A program made the position numbers and the translations under genes. From Bacillus chungangensis (GTDB taxonomy: Bacteria > Bacillota > Bacilli > Bacillales > Bacillaceae_C): DNA of 64,000 nt. The notes beneath the pieces were generated by a model. That model was not told where the DNA came from, did not search any database, and saw only the letters and a list, made by a program, of their open reading frames with translations. Below are positions 18,289-27,001 of this stretch, piece by piece. The first letter of the stretch is position 1, and the number at the start of each line of letters is the position of its first letter. The stretch covers positions 62,001 to 126,000 of the forward strand of contig NZ_JAUSTT010000014.1 in the NCBI RefSeq assembly GCF_030812995.1, in the 5' to 3' direction.

Positions 18289-19007
18289 AGCATTGGCACG
18301 TCTTTCTTGAGAATGAATACAGACATTTTCGCTTTTAAATAGAGCAGTAGAAAGACAACAAGACAAGGAATCCCTAAGCTAATAACCGTGTAGTTTGCCG
18401 CCAAAAGAAGACTGCTGTACGTTAAGCTTTTTAATGGAAAAACATAATGTGTGAGAATGAGGATAACGAATAGACAAAGCGGAATCACAAGACTCGTTAT
18501 CCAAAAAAATTTTTTCCGATTTAAAGTCTGTTCAAGATAAATCACAATCATATTTAAAATAAAGATATAGCTAATCCATAATAATGAAAAACGAACATAT
18601 TGCAGTATTGTCAAGTAGTCCAGCAAATGTCTCGAAAATATGCTCACACTTGTAAAATATAGAACTAGCACAACGATTAATGTCCCCCAATGCAACATTA
18701 TTTTCGCTCTTATAATTGTTAATGTAGGGATAGGCAGCATCCGATAAAAGATGTTGCGGCGCCAGTTATGATCCGTTAGCTGTCCGGTAACATAATGATA
18801 ATAAGAGTGATTGCAGAATGGGAGAGCAACAAATAGCAATAAATCAGTGAAAAACAAATGGGATTGCTCTTTGTCAAACTGCAAAGCATCGATAAACTTT
18901 CCCGTCAAAAAACCAATTAATACAATAAAAATAATATTGGTAATCATTGCTTTCCAATTTTGTTTGCATTCGAAAAGGATAATGATTCGTTCATCTCTGT
19001 TTCCCAA
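18285..19007 (-). CDS. Membrane protein, probable ABC permease of the GntR operon
   Basis: This 240-residue protein has about six hydrophobic segments, at about residues 22-40, 50-66, 105-123, 138-158, 166-188 and 203-226. No family motif is recognised with confidence. Its place as first gene of an operon with a YtrA-type regulator and an ABC ATPase, with four-base overlaps between all three genes, points to the membrane half of that transporter. The loop NRRNIFYRMLPIPTLTIIRAK resembles the position where ABC-2 permeases touch the ATPase. The unusually long operator lies 23 bases upstream. Confidence 0.7.
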   Translation of the reverse strand: MGNRDERIIILFECKQNWKAMITNIIFIVLIGFLTGKFIDALQFDKEQSHLFFTDLLLFVALPFCNHSYYHYVTGQLTDHNWRRNIFYRMLPIPTLTIIRAKIMLHWGTLIVVLVLYFTSVSIFSRHLLDYLTILQYVRFSLLWISYIFILNMIVIYLEQTLNRKKFFWITSLVIPLCLFVILILTHYVFPLKSLTYSSLLLAANYTVISLGIPCLVVFLLLYLKAKMSVFILKKDVPML

Positions 19008-19029
19008 TTCAGTTATTCCTTTCTTTTAT

Positions 19030-19069
19030 GGTGATATACTGTATATAACGATATACACAGTATATCACC
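19030..19069 (-). promoter_or_regulatory. Long palindromic operator of the GntR-ABC operon
   Basis: GGTGATATACTGT (19030-19042) and ACAGTATATCACC (19057-19069) are perfectly complementary 13-bp arms. Between them GTATAT and ATATAC form an inner palindrome. The element sits directly ahead of the first gene of the operon, as expected for GntR/YtrA autoregulation. Regulator binding is inferred. Confidence 0.7.
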
Positions 19070-19404
19070 GCTGTTTTTATTGTCAATACAAAATAAAAAT
19101 ACGTTTAATGAATATTTGAACGGAGGTACATGAGAATTAGCTCATCTTAAAGTGGACACTGTTCCCGAGGGGAATGATACAATTTGAAATAAACGTGATT
19201 CGTTTAAAATGATAGTGAAAAAAGGAGAACTCCCGCTGCTGTGAAATAGTAGCGGGAGCTTTGACAAGAGATCAGTTTCGTTTATCAGTTTGATTAATAA
19301 GGGGGAAAATTGACTAGTATGCAATCATTGCAAACAGGATAAGAAAAAGTCTGACAACAACATCCCAAAGAAACAGGTGAATAAGGCGACCTATAATGAA
19401 AGTG
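19070..19404. other. Spacer with one hairpin
   Basis: No gene is supported. CTCCCGCTGCT and AGTAGCGGGAG (19230-19259) form a stable hairpin with a weak T tract, perhaps a terminator for the leftward PPOX gene or a relic. Confidence 0.45.
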
Positions 19405-19839
19405 TTATATTATTTGATCTAGATCGATTACTTGAGGAGGGAGCCCTTTTTTGTTCAATAGTCGAATTTGCTGCGGCCTAATTTCGAGTACAAGTAAATC
19501 AGGATCGTCAGGACCATTGAACCAAGGAGAAACGTGGTCATTCCAAAGCTTTTTTATCATATGATCGCCGCTTGTAACAGTAATATTACCCTCTATTTCT
19601 ACATAAGCATCCCCATAACCTCCACCTTCATATCCAAGCAAAATATGTGTAAAAGGATTTTGCAAAATCTCCTCTATTTTGTGTGTTTCTGAGTGTGTAA
19701 TCGTAAAAAGAATCCCATTTTCATAAAAAAAAGTCATGTAGCGGGCATACGGTTTGTTATTTGCTACAGTCGCCATGATTCCAACACGATCAGTGTTCAT
19801 AATTTCTAGCGCAGTCTCTTGCAGTTGCTGTTGAGTCAT
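19405..19839 (-). CDS. General stress protein 26-like pyridoxamine phosphate oxidase family protein
   Basis: This is a flavin-binding split-barrel protein of about 144 residues. RVGIMATVANNKPYARYMTFFYENG near the N terminus and VEIEGNITVTSGDHMIKKLW in the middle match the YdaG/YzzA general-stress group. Catalytic role and substrate are not known for this group. ATG 19839 is chosen because GAGGTGG lies 7 bases upstream. It is separated from its neighbours and read opposite to the acetyltransferase gene. Confidence 0.82.
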   Translation of the reverse strand: MTQQQLQETALEIMNTDRVGIMATVANNKPYARYMTFFYENGILFTITHSETHKIEEILQNPFTHILLGYEGGGYGDAYVEIEGNITVTSGDHMIKKLWNDHVSPWFNGPDDPDLLVLEIRPQQIRLLNKKGLPPQVIDLDQII

Positions 19840-20003
19840 TATCATTCCACCTCTTTTAAATAGCTTCTTTACTACTATTCCTATTGTGAGCATTTTCATT
19901 CCAATTATGAATGTCTAAAAGGTTTTTATATGGCTTTAGTCGAAAAGTAGTTAGGAGAAGAAACAATAAATATTGTATCATCTCACATGGAGGGACTAAC
20001 AAA

Positions 20004-20612
20004 TTGAACAATAAAGAAACAGCTGTATTAGAAGGAAAAAAGGTCATTTTAAAATTCATTGAAAAAGAAGATATTCCAATATTGTGGGAGCTGATATATG
20101 GAGCAGAAAACCCGGAATGGAAAAAGTGGGATGCTCCTTATTTTCCATTAGAAAGAGTAGACCACAAAACGTATGAAGCAAACATGCTGAAAAGAATGGA
20201 AGCAGGGATAGACGATCAAATGCTCATCATCGTTGATAATCATATCATTGGGACTGTTTCATATTATTGGGAGCATCAACCTTCCAATTGGCTAGAAATT
20301 GGAATCGTTATTTATTCTCCAACTTATTGGAATGGCGGCTATGGTACAGAAGCGCTGCAAATGTGGACAAATCATTTATTTGAAACACTGCCTATCCCAA
20401 GAGTTGGCCTTACCACGTGGTCAGGAAATAAACGGATGATGAAGGTTGGGAAAAAGTTAGGTATGAAGCTTGAGGGCAGGCTGCGTAAATGCCGGTTTTA
20501 CAATGGTGAATATTATGACTCCATTCGAATGGGTGTATTGCGAGAAGAGTGGTACGGGAAGAGAAGGATAAGTTATAATAACGAGAAAGGCAAATATGAC
20601 AATCATTTTTAG
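20004..20612 (+). CDS. GNAT family N-acetyltransferase (RimJ/SpeG-like)
   Basis: This is an acetyl-CoA dependent transferase of about 202 residues. The acetyl-CoA site corresponds to YWNGGYGTEALQMW, followed by the helix GNKRMMKVGKKLGMKLEGRLR typical of the RimJ/RimL/SpeG branch. LEIGIVIYSP is the preceding beta strand. The acceptor (protein N terminus, polyamine or antibiotic) cannot be deduced. TTG 20004 has GGAGGG 9 bases ahead, so the longer frame beginning at 19911 is unlikely. Confidence 0.85.
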   Translation: MNNKETAVLEGKKVILKFIEKEDIPILWELIYGAENPEWKKWDAPYFPLERVDHKTYEANMLKRMEAGIDDQMLIIVDNHIIGTVSYYWEHQPSNWLEIGIVIYSPTYWNGGYGTEALQMWTNHLFETLPIPRVGLTTWSGNKRMMKVGKKLGMKLEGRLRKCRFYNGEYYDSIRMGVLREEWYGKRRISYNNEKGKYDNHF

Positions 20613-20724
20613 GAGTAAAGAAGTGAAAAAGCGCTAGATTGATAGTCGTTTTCCTTTTTTTATCGAATAAAACAAGCAAGACAGATGCATTTCTTACTAG
20701 TGAACAACATATGGAGGTATTCAG

Positions 20725-21600
20725 ATGGAATTGACAATTAAAAAGCTTTCTGCGTGCAGCTTTGAAGAAGCTGCTAATATTTGGAACAGCGGTTTTGAAG
20801 GATATTTTATCGATATTGCGATGACGGCTGATCGTTTTACGTCGCGTATTGGCTTAGAAGGGCTGTCTCCAGCTCTCTCTATCGTAGGATATTTTGGAGA
20901 TGAACCTGCAGGTATACTCATGAATGGAATAAAGAAAATTGGGAATCAAAAAATAGCATGGAATGGCGGAACAGGTGTTGCTTCTAAGTTTCGGCGACAA
21001 GGAGTAGGAAGAGCGCTCATGGAAGCTGCTATTGAGATTTATAAACAGGAAGAAGTCGATATTGCGATGCTGGAAGCTTTTTCGAAAAATGAAAAGGCTA
21101 TCGCTCTATATGAACAATTAGGATTTGAAGTCGTTGATCAGCTTTTATTTTTAGAACATAAAGATAGCTTTCGAAGTGAACCATTTTACGATAATGGAAA
21201 TTATACCGTTACTCAATGCTTTACACAGGAGGCAGCTGCTCTTCCTTTTTATCAATCATTGGTGCCGTGGCAAACACAAAGCACAAACATTAAGGATGGA
21301 CAGGCACTTATTTTAAAAACGGCGCACGGTGAAGCGGTTGGTTATGCACTCTTCAAAAAAGTATATGAGAATGGCAATCTTCGTGGGATCATACTGTATC
21401 AATGTCACGTAAAGGACGATGTTGCTGATTCTAAAGCGGCAATCCAGACACTGCTTCATCATGTGTACGGACCTTCTCAGCAAGTATGTAACAGATCGAC
21501 TTATAATTTAACCGCAAAAAGTAAAGAAGTGGTTGCACTTTTAAAAGATTGCGGCTTTACAACGAGAGCTGAACAAGTCTTTATGGTGAAAAAAATGTAA
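20725..21600 (+). CDS. GNAT family N-acetyltransferase, two-domain
   Basis: This 291-residue protein has a complete N-terminal GNAT domain. KFRRQGVGRALMEAAIEIYK (about 92-111) is the acetyl-CoA loop, followed by NEKAIALYEQLGFEVVDQ. The C-terminal 140 residues look like a second, weaker GNAT-like fold without a clear Q/RxxGxG/A motif. The acceptor is unknown. TATGGAGGTA lies about 7 bases before the start. It is close to another acetyltransferase gene, but the two are distant relatives rather than a recent duplication. Confidence 0.83.
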   Translation: MELTIKKLSACSFEEAANIWNSGFEGYFIDIAMTADRFTSRIGLEGLSPALSIVGYFGDEPAGILMNGIKKIGNQKIAWNGGTGVASKFRRQGVGRALMEAAIEIYKQEEVDIAMLEAFSKNEKAIALYEQLGFEVVDQLLFLEHKDSFRSEPFYDNGNYTVTQCFTQEAAALPFYQSLVPWQTQSTNIKDGQALILKTAHGEAVGYALFKKVYENGNLRGIILYQCHVKDDVADSKAAIQTLLHHVYGPSQQVCNRSTYNLTAKSKEVVALLKDCGFTTRAEQVFMVKKM

Positions 21601-21667
21601 ATCAGTTCTTTGCTTTCATGAAATCAGCTGAATCGTGAATGCTGTCGCCAATATGCTAAAGAGGGTG

Positions 21668-22684
21668 ATGAAAGTAAAAAATCTCGTGCTCCAATATGAA
21701 GAATTTGGTGATCCCTTAGAAAGATTAGCATTGCATGAAATGGAGATAACACCTTTACAACCAAATGAAGTATTAGTGAAAATGATTGCTAGTCCCATCA
21801 ACCCGTCAGACTTAATACCGATCAGAGGCTCATATTCACATCGAATCTCACTTCCTTTTATTGCGGGTTATGAAGGGGTAGGTGTCATTGTCGATGTAGG
21901 AAAAAACACTTCAGCTTCACTAATCGGAAAAAGGGCATTGCCTCTAAGAGGTGAAGGAACTTGGCAGCAATTTGTAAAGTCGCCATCAGAATTTGTTATT
22001 CAAGTTCCTGACAGTTTCAGTAATGATGTTGCCAGCCAGCTATATATCAATCCACTCACTGCTTGGATCATATGTAGCGAATATTTAGCTTTAAAACCAG
22101 GAGATACTTTGTTAATGAATGCTGGCGGTTCTGCTATTGCTCGTTTCTTTACTCAGTTATCAAACATTTTAGGCTTTAGCATCCTATTAGTGATAAGAAA
22201 TGAAATCCATCGCAATGAATTATATGAGCTAGGTGCGTGGAAAGTTTTCAATTCTTCCACAGCAAATATAAATGAAGCAGTGATGGATGTAACAGGCGGC
22301 AAAGGGGTTGATGTTTCCATCGACTCAGTTGGTGGAGAAAGTGGAGAATTGCTAGCAAAATGTTTAAAACAGAATGGGCGTTATCTTAGTCTAGGCCTGC
22401 TTTCAGGTATACAAGTAGATTGGGAGAAAATAAACAAAGAATTCGGAATCCCTCCAGATTTATTTTCTCTACGGAGGTGGAACCAACTTGCTTCTACTTC
22501 AAGGTGGCATCAAAAATTTACTGAGATCATCGATCTAATATTAAAAGAGAATATTAAACTAGCAAAGATTAACGGAAAATATAAATTTAAAGATTTTAAA
22601 CATGCGTTACATCATACACAAATTCCTGGAAACAAGGGAAAAGTGCTGTTAACCCATGATCTTAACGATATACGACAGCAATAG
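21668..22684 (+). CDS. Zinc-independent alcohol dehydrogenase / enoyl reductase family protein (MECR-like)
   Basis: This is an NADPH-dependent medium-chain reductase of about 338 residues. ASPINPSDLIPIRGSY and PFIAGYEGVGVIVDVGK resemble the 2-enoyl thioester reductase (Etr/MECR) and quinone reductase branch. The structural zinc cysteines of classical alcohol dehydrogenases are absent. The nucleotide-binding region is MNAGGSAIARFFTQLSNILG. The true substrate is unknown. The start is uncertain: ATG 21668 follows GAGGG closely, and earlier starts at 21653 or 21635 are possible. Confidence 0.78.
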   Translation: MKVKNLVLQYEEFGDPLERLALHEMEITPLQPNEVLVKMIASPINPSDLIPIRGSYSHRISLPFIAGYEGVGVIVDVGKNTSASLIGKRALPLRGEGTWQQFVKSPSEFVIQVPDSFSNDVASQLYINPLTAWIICSEYLALKPGDTLLMNAGGSAIARFFTQLSNILGFSILLVIRNEIHRNELYELGAWKVFNSSTANINEAVMDVTGGKGVDVSIDSVGGESGELLAKCLKQNGRYLSLGLLSGIQVDWEKINKEFGIPPDLFSLRRWNQLASTSRWHQKFTEIIDLILKENIKLAKINGKYKFKDFKHALHHTQIPGNKGKVLLTHDLNDIRQQ

Positions 22685-22687
22685 AAA

Positions 22688-22716
22688 AAGGGGAGCTACT
22701 GAAGCTCCTCTCACTC
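22688..22716 (+). terminator. Weak terminator after the reductase gene
   Basis: GGGGAGCT and AGCTCCTC pair around a five-base loop; the following T tract is poor. The rest of the spacer to 22938 is A/T-rich without a gene. Confidence 0.5.
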
Positions 22717-22938
22717 TTTAGATGACATTTATTTCAAATAACCAATTGGCATCAATATCATCGTTTTGGGATAGTAAAATGAATGATTGTGAGTTATCTA
22801 GAAAAATGATGTTAGTAGAGATAGAGTAAATGGATGAGGACTTTTCGAATGATGTGATTTATGTTGTAGGCAATGTCTAGTGAAATCTTGATATTTTGTA
22901 GTTTCAACGGTTTTTTCTAGTATTGAAAATAATGGTAT

Positions 22939-24204
22939 TTAACCGATTTCCTCTTGCCTATTTATAGATGATCTTTTTTCCATCCTCTCTGTTTTGTTCA
23001 ACCAAATCGGGCCAATAGCTATAAAAACTGCTAGTAAAAGAAATGGGATTGTATAACTGCCTGTTATATCAACAATAAACCCGAATGTGGCAGGAGCCGC
23101 TACAATAAAAAGCTGATTTAACGTCAATGCGACGCTAACTGTTAAAGCGATCATCTCTGTGTGCGCTTTTTCAGAAACCATGACGATAAATAAGCTAAAC
23201 CACCCCATCCCTAAAAATCCAAAGATAAAACATAATGATCCTATGAAAATGTCATTTGATCCATGAGGTGTTAGAATGAAAGCAACAATGGTGATGACAG
23301 TTGCATAAATGGCAAGCTGCAAAGGCTTGCTTCGATTTCCCCGAAAAAGATGATCGCTTATCCATGACAAAACGATTCTCCCCAACATTCCGCCTATTAG
23401 AGCAATACTTAATAAAATTCCCGATTGACTAAGTCCGATGTGAAGTCCTTTATTTAGATAACTCATTAAGTGCGCAACAATGATTAATTGAACAGAAATC
23501 ATACTAATGCCTATGTAGAATACTGGGTATAACGATGGGGTATTCTGGATGATTTTTATCTTTTCTTTTAGAGTGGTAGTTTTTCTTTTATTTTCGCTTC
23601 TGTTTATATCTTTATAGCATAATAGAAAAATGATACCTCCAATAATGGAAACAAGTCCTTGCATCAGAATGGCGCTATGCAATCCATGATGATAAAAGAT
23701 GAAGGGTAAAACAATCGATGCTGCCGCTCCTCCTAATGGAATTCCTGTTTGCCGAATTCCCATTGCAAGCCCTCTATTTTTGTTAGGGAACCATTTCACA
23801 ATTGCACTGCTTCCGCCAGGCTGAGCAGTTCCATACCAGATTCCTACAAAGAGCAAAATGATTAATAATGCACCGAAGCTATCCCAAAAATAAGCTAACG
23901 TAATACTCAATCCTAACAAAATGGCGCCGAGCCCTACTGTCCACCTTTCTCCGTATTTATCCATTAAATCTCCAAAAAAAATCATTGAAAAGATCGGGCC
24001 TATGTTCACTGCTGAAACAATTAAACCAGTTTCTAATTGAGATAAATGGAATTCACTTTGATAAAAGGTTGCTAAAGGGCCCATTCCATACGTTACAAAA
24101 GTTGCGCAAGCTTGGGCAAAGGTTGCAATGAATAAAATAAACCATTTATATGTTCCGCGATCTGTTAACGTACGCACCAAATCACCTGCCATTATTTTAT
24201 ACAT
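22939..24204 (-). CDS. Major facilitator superfamily transporter
   Basis: This is a 12-segment membrane carrier of about 420 residues. The loop after the second segment, FGDLMDKYGERWTVGLGAILL, carries the MFS signature. GIRQTGIPLGGAAASIVLP in segment five and the domain repeat in the second half agree with the family. The overall look is that of the monocarboxylate/oxalate-formate antiporter group, but the substrate cannot be assigned. Possible starts are at 24204 or at GTG 24177, where AGGTGAT lies just upstream. Confidence 0.85.
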   Translation of the reverse strand: MYKIMAGDLVRTLTDRGTYKWFILFIATFAQACATFVTYGMGPLATFYQSEFHLSQLETGLIVSAVNIGPIFSMIFFGDLMDKYGERWTVGLGAILLGLSITLAYFWDSFGALLIILLFVGIWYGTAQPGGSSAIVKWFPNKNRGLAMGIRQTGIPLGGAAASIVLPFIFYHHGLHSAILMQGLVSIIGGIIFLLCYKDINRSENKRKTTTLKEKIKIIQNTPSLYPVFYIGISMISVQLIIVAHLMSYLNKGLHIGLSQSGILLSIALIGGMLGRIVLSWISDHLFRGNRSKPLQLAIYATVITIVAFILTPHGSNDIFIGSLCFIFGFLGMGWFSLFIVMVSEKAHTEMIALTVSVALTLNQLFIVAAPATFGFIVDITGSYTIPFLLLAVFIAIGPIWLNKTERMEKRSSINRQEEIG

Positions 24205-24503
24205 GAACTATATTAACATATATCTAAGTTTTTAGAATTTGATTCACGAGACAACCCCGTCTGATTTTAGTCGGATTCAGATCATTAGGTTGTTTATAAA
24301 AACGAGCAGGTTATCAGCTTTATAATCTACTGAAAGTAGCTGATATCAGCCAACTGCAGTATATAAACATACAAAAACAGATGGAGAAAAAACGATTCAT
24401 TTTTCTCCATCTGAAAGAATTGTTAGAAAACGCTATTTTTCGTTGTAGCATATGGGACAGAGACCATTCAATTATCACAAGTCTTATAATCACCTTCAAG
24501 CAA
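24205..24503 (-). terminator. Spacer with the leftward terminator of znuA
   Basis: AGATGGAGAAAAA (24379-24391) and TTTTTCTCCATCT (24400-24412) form a perfect stem; on the minus strand it is followed by GTTTTTG, so it terminates znuA. A second imperfect hairpin, ACAACC with GGTTGT, is near 24251-24297. No gene is seen. Confidence 0.7.
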
Positions 24504-25472
24504 TTATTGCAAAGCTTTTTGCAGCGTTTCGATATTTTCGTTCATTAAATCAAAATAATCTTTGTTTTCCTTTTTATCTTCTTCTGATTGGGAAGAAAGA
24601 TGGTGCATACGAAGGATTTCAGCGCCAATTTCTTTTTTTACGATATCGGCAATTTTTGGTGTTGCAAAAGTCTCAAAAATAATGTAATTTAACTCGTGTT
24701 CTTTTGCAATTTCAATGATTTCAGCTAATTTTTTCTGGCTTGGCTCGTTCGTTGGTGATAATCCCGTTACACTTATTTGTTTTATTCCGTACCGTTTTTC
24801 CCAATAGCCATATGCTTCATGTGCTACTAGTATTTCTTTTTTTTGTCCATGCTCCACAGTTTCTCTGAATTTGTTATCGAGCTCTTCAAATTGTTTTTTG
24901 ATCGCTGCATAATTTTTCTTAAAATCTTCCTCTGCATCTGGCTTTAGTTCAATAAGCGCTTCTTTTATCAAATTCGCTTGGTGCATCGCCAAAACAGGAT
25001 CAAGCCAAACATGAGGATCGACATTGTGATGGTGATGACCTTCTTCTCCATGATCATGATCGTGCCCATCCTCGTTCTCTTCCTCGTGTTCGTGCGAATG
25101 GTCGATTAGGGAGATTCCTTCTGTTGATTCGACGATTTTGACATTCTCTTTTGAAAGCGTGTCTGTTAGTTTATTTGTAAAGGACTCCATTCCTGCGCCG
25201 TTATAGATAAAAAGATCAGAATTAGCGATTTTTAAAATGACTTTTTGTGTAGGCTCATACGTATGAGCATCCGCGCCAGGCGGATAAATGGAAGCAACTT
25301 CAACATGCTCGCCTCCAATTTTTTTTGCAAAGTCCTCTAATGGATAAATGGTTGTGTAGACAGTGAGCTTTTCTTTTTCAGTAGTAGCAGGGCTTTTCGA
25401 TGATGAAGAACAGCCGGCTGCAAAAGCAGATAAAATTAAAAGGATGATGAGATATAGCCTTGCTTTTTTCAA
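24504..25472 (-). CDS. znuA: Zinc ABC transporter substrate-binding lipoprotein (ZnuA/AdcA)
   Basis: This is a high-affinity zinc-binding lipoprotein of 322 residues. The signal peptide ends in a lipobox, FAAGCSSSS. The family's zinc ligands fit the histidines in DAHTYEPT, VDPHVWLDP and LVAHEAYGY, and the aspartate/glutamate near the end. A histidine-rich loop with HSHEHEEENEDGHDHD and then HHHH (about residues 125-150) is typical of zinc-specific members. A Zur box lies 58-72 bases ahead of the start. The permease and ATPase genes are not next to it in this window, so this component is alone. Confidence 0.93.
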   Translation of the reverse strand: MKKARLYLIILLILSAFAAGCSSSSKSPATTEKEKLTVYTTIYPLEDFAKKIGGEHVEVASIYPPGADAHTYEPTQKVILKIANSDLFIYNGAGMESFTNKLTDTLSKENVKIVESTEGISLIDHSHEHEEENEDGHDHDHGEEGHHHHNVDPHVWLDPVLAMHQANLIKEALIELKPDAEEDFKKNYAAIKKQFEELDNKFRETVEHGQKKEILVAHEAYGYWEKRYGIKQISVTGLSPTNEPSQKKLAEIIEIAKEHELNYIIFETFATPKIADIVKKEIGAEILRMHHLSSQSEEDKKENKDYFDLMNENIETLQKALQ

Positions 25473-25529
25473 GTTTTTTCTCCCCTTTTCAACGTAAATA
25501 AGAATGATGCCGATTTAGTTTTCGTTAAA

Positions 25530-25544
25530 ACGTAATAGTTACGA
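25530..25544 (-). promoter_or_regulatory. Zur box of znuA
   Basis: ACGTAATAGTTACGA matches the Bacillus Zur 7-1-7 consensus TCGTAATnATTACGA at all but two positions. Its place ahead of znuA supports zinc-dependent repression. Confidence 0.75.
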
Positions 25545-25861
25545 TTTAGAATTATACAGGTATTTGTTTAGATTAGCAAGTATTTTTTAATGATGATTTT
25601 TTTTAGAATATGTGAACAAGTTAGGGGATAGAAGCAATACTTTCGAACAACTTGTCATTGAAATGGTCATTAGCTATTAGTATTGCACGTAAACAAACGT
25701 TTGATTAGATACCTTTTTTGAAAAAAGCCACTACTGAAAACTGGTTTGACACTTAAAAAGTGCTATATAGTGACGATTAGTCTAAGCATACAGAGGGGGA
25801 ATGGTCAGTATTCAACTGACAAAAAAAATGAACTGATGATTTACATTCAATTTAAAATTAA

Positions 25862-25910
25862 AGCCCGTAAAGTTTTCATCACGAGCGATGATACTTTACG
25901 GGCTTGGCTT
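25862..25910 (-). terminator. Terminator of azlCD in the 25.5-25.9 kb spacer
   Basis: AGCCCGTAAAGT and ACTTTACGGGCT are perfect 12-bp arms around a 19-base loop. On the minus strand it is followed by TTAATTTT; on the plus strand by TGGCTTTTTTT, so it can work both ways. The remaining spacer (25545-25861) contains no recognisable gene. Confidence 0.85.
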
Positions 25911-25926
25911 TTTTTAAAAAAACACT

Positions 25927-26253
25927 TTAAAAAATAAAACGCAAGAGCATCATGGAAAGAATGCCGACGATAACAGTTCCTAGTAAACTGCGAGTGAATA
26001 TGGCAACGAGGATAGTAGGAATTGCGGCGAGTAGACGCAGATTGCCGTAAAAGTAGCCGAATTCTTCTGTAGGAATTAGGAGTTCCTGTGCTAATAAAGC
26101 AGCCATAATGGCTACGGGAATATGCTTCAGCCAATTCACTACCCAATCAGGCAGATCGACTTTGCTTAGGACCGCTAATGGCAGTACTCGTGGAAGCATT
26201 GTTACAATGGCTCCCCCGAAGATAATAAGTAGAACCGTCATGTTTAATTCCAT
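25927..26253 (-). CDS. azlD: AzlD family branched-chain amino acid exporter subunit
   Basis: This small membrane protein of about 108 residues has four hydrophobic segments. GGAIVTMLPRVLPLAVLSK and the ending GTVIVGILSMMLLRF are typical of AzlD, the partner of AzlC in branched-chain amino acid export. ATG 26253 overlaps the end of azlC by about 10 bases with GGTGAT as ribosome site, so the two are coupled. The frame is open further upstream, but that part lies inside azlC. Confidence 0.9.
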   Translation of the reverse strand: MELNMTVLLIIFGGAIVTMLPRVLPLAVLSKVDLPDWVVNWLKHIPVAIMAALLAQELLIPTEEFGYFYGNLRLLAAIPTILVAIFTRSLLGTVIVGILSMMLLRFIF

Positions 26254-26984
26254 TTTTTCATCACCGTCCCTAAGGTAGCTGCAAGGATGCAAGCGAAAAG
26301 GATATCAATTCCTTTTGGAAGCAAAAAACTAGCTCCGATAGTAAAGAGGATTGCACAGCCTGCAACGAAAAGATTGATTGCTAGTTTAGAGCGGACAGCC
26401 ATTTGCAATACTAACAGACCTACAAACATTGCTGGCAGGGCAAAATCAAGACCAAAAGCTTCAGGATTTGTGATCCAATTGCCAAAATAGGCTCCAGCCA
26501 GATTGGCTACCAGCCAATTAAGATAAGCTGTTACATTTAATCCTAGCAACCAGCTATATGTTGCTTGTTTGCCGCTTGCCAAGTGATTTGATGCAACCCC
26601 AAACGTTTCATCCGTTAGCAAGAAACCGTTTATCATATTTTGCCAAGTTGGGAAACGGCGAAAATGTGGGGCAAGGGCTGCGCTTAATAGGAAATGTCTT
26701 AAATTCACAATAAATATCGTTAGAATAATAGATAAAACAGGTGCACCGGAGGCGAACATGCCTGCTGCAATAAATTGAGCGGAACCAGCATATAGAAATA
26801 AAGACATCATCGCTATTTCTAATATACTTAATCCAGCTGTATTTTGTACGACCCCAGCTGCAAAGCCGATGCTTAAATAGCCTAATAATGTGGGAACGCA
26901 ATCCTTCACGCCTTGCAGCAATTGATTTTCTTCCTGTAACGAGCCATCTTCTTGCTTTATTACAATACTGCTTTCTCTTTTCAT
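26244..26984 (-). CDS. azlC: AzlC family branched-chain amino acid exporter subunit
   Basis: This 246-residue membrane protein belongs to the AzlC family, which exports branched-chain amino acids (and their analogue azaleucine) together with AzlD. Landmarks are PTLLGYLSIGFAAGVVQN, LYAGSAQFIAAGMFASG and LLTDETFGVASNHLASG. About seven hydrophobic segments are visible. It begins 17 bases after the alaX gene on the same strand, so alaX-azlC-azlD may form one transcript. Confidence 0.92.
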   Translation of the reverse strand: MKRESSIVIKQEDGSLQEENQLLQGVKDCVPTLLGYLSIGFAAGVVQNTAGLSILEIAMMSLFLYAGSAQFIAAGMFASGAPVLSIILTIFIVNLRHFLLSAALAPHFRRFPTWQNMINGFLLTDETFGVASNHLASGKQATYSWLLGLNVTAYLNWLVANLAGAYFGNWITNPEAFGLDFALPAMFVGLLVLQMAVRSKLAINLFVAGCAILFTIGASFLLPKGIDILFACILAATLGTVMKKWN

Positions 26985-27001
26985 TTTCGTGCTCCATTTC
27001 T

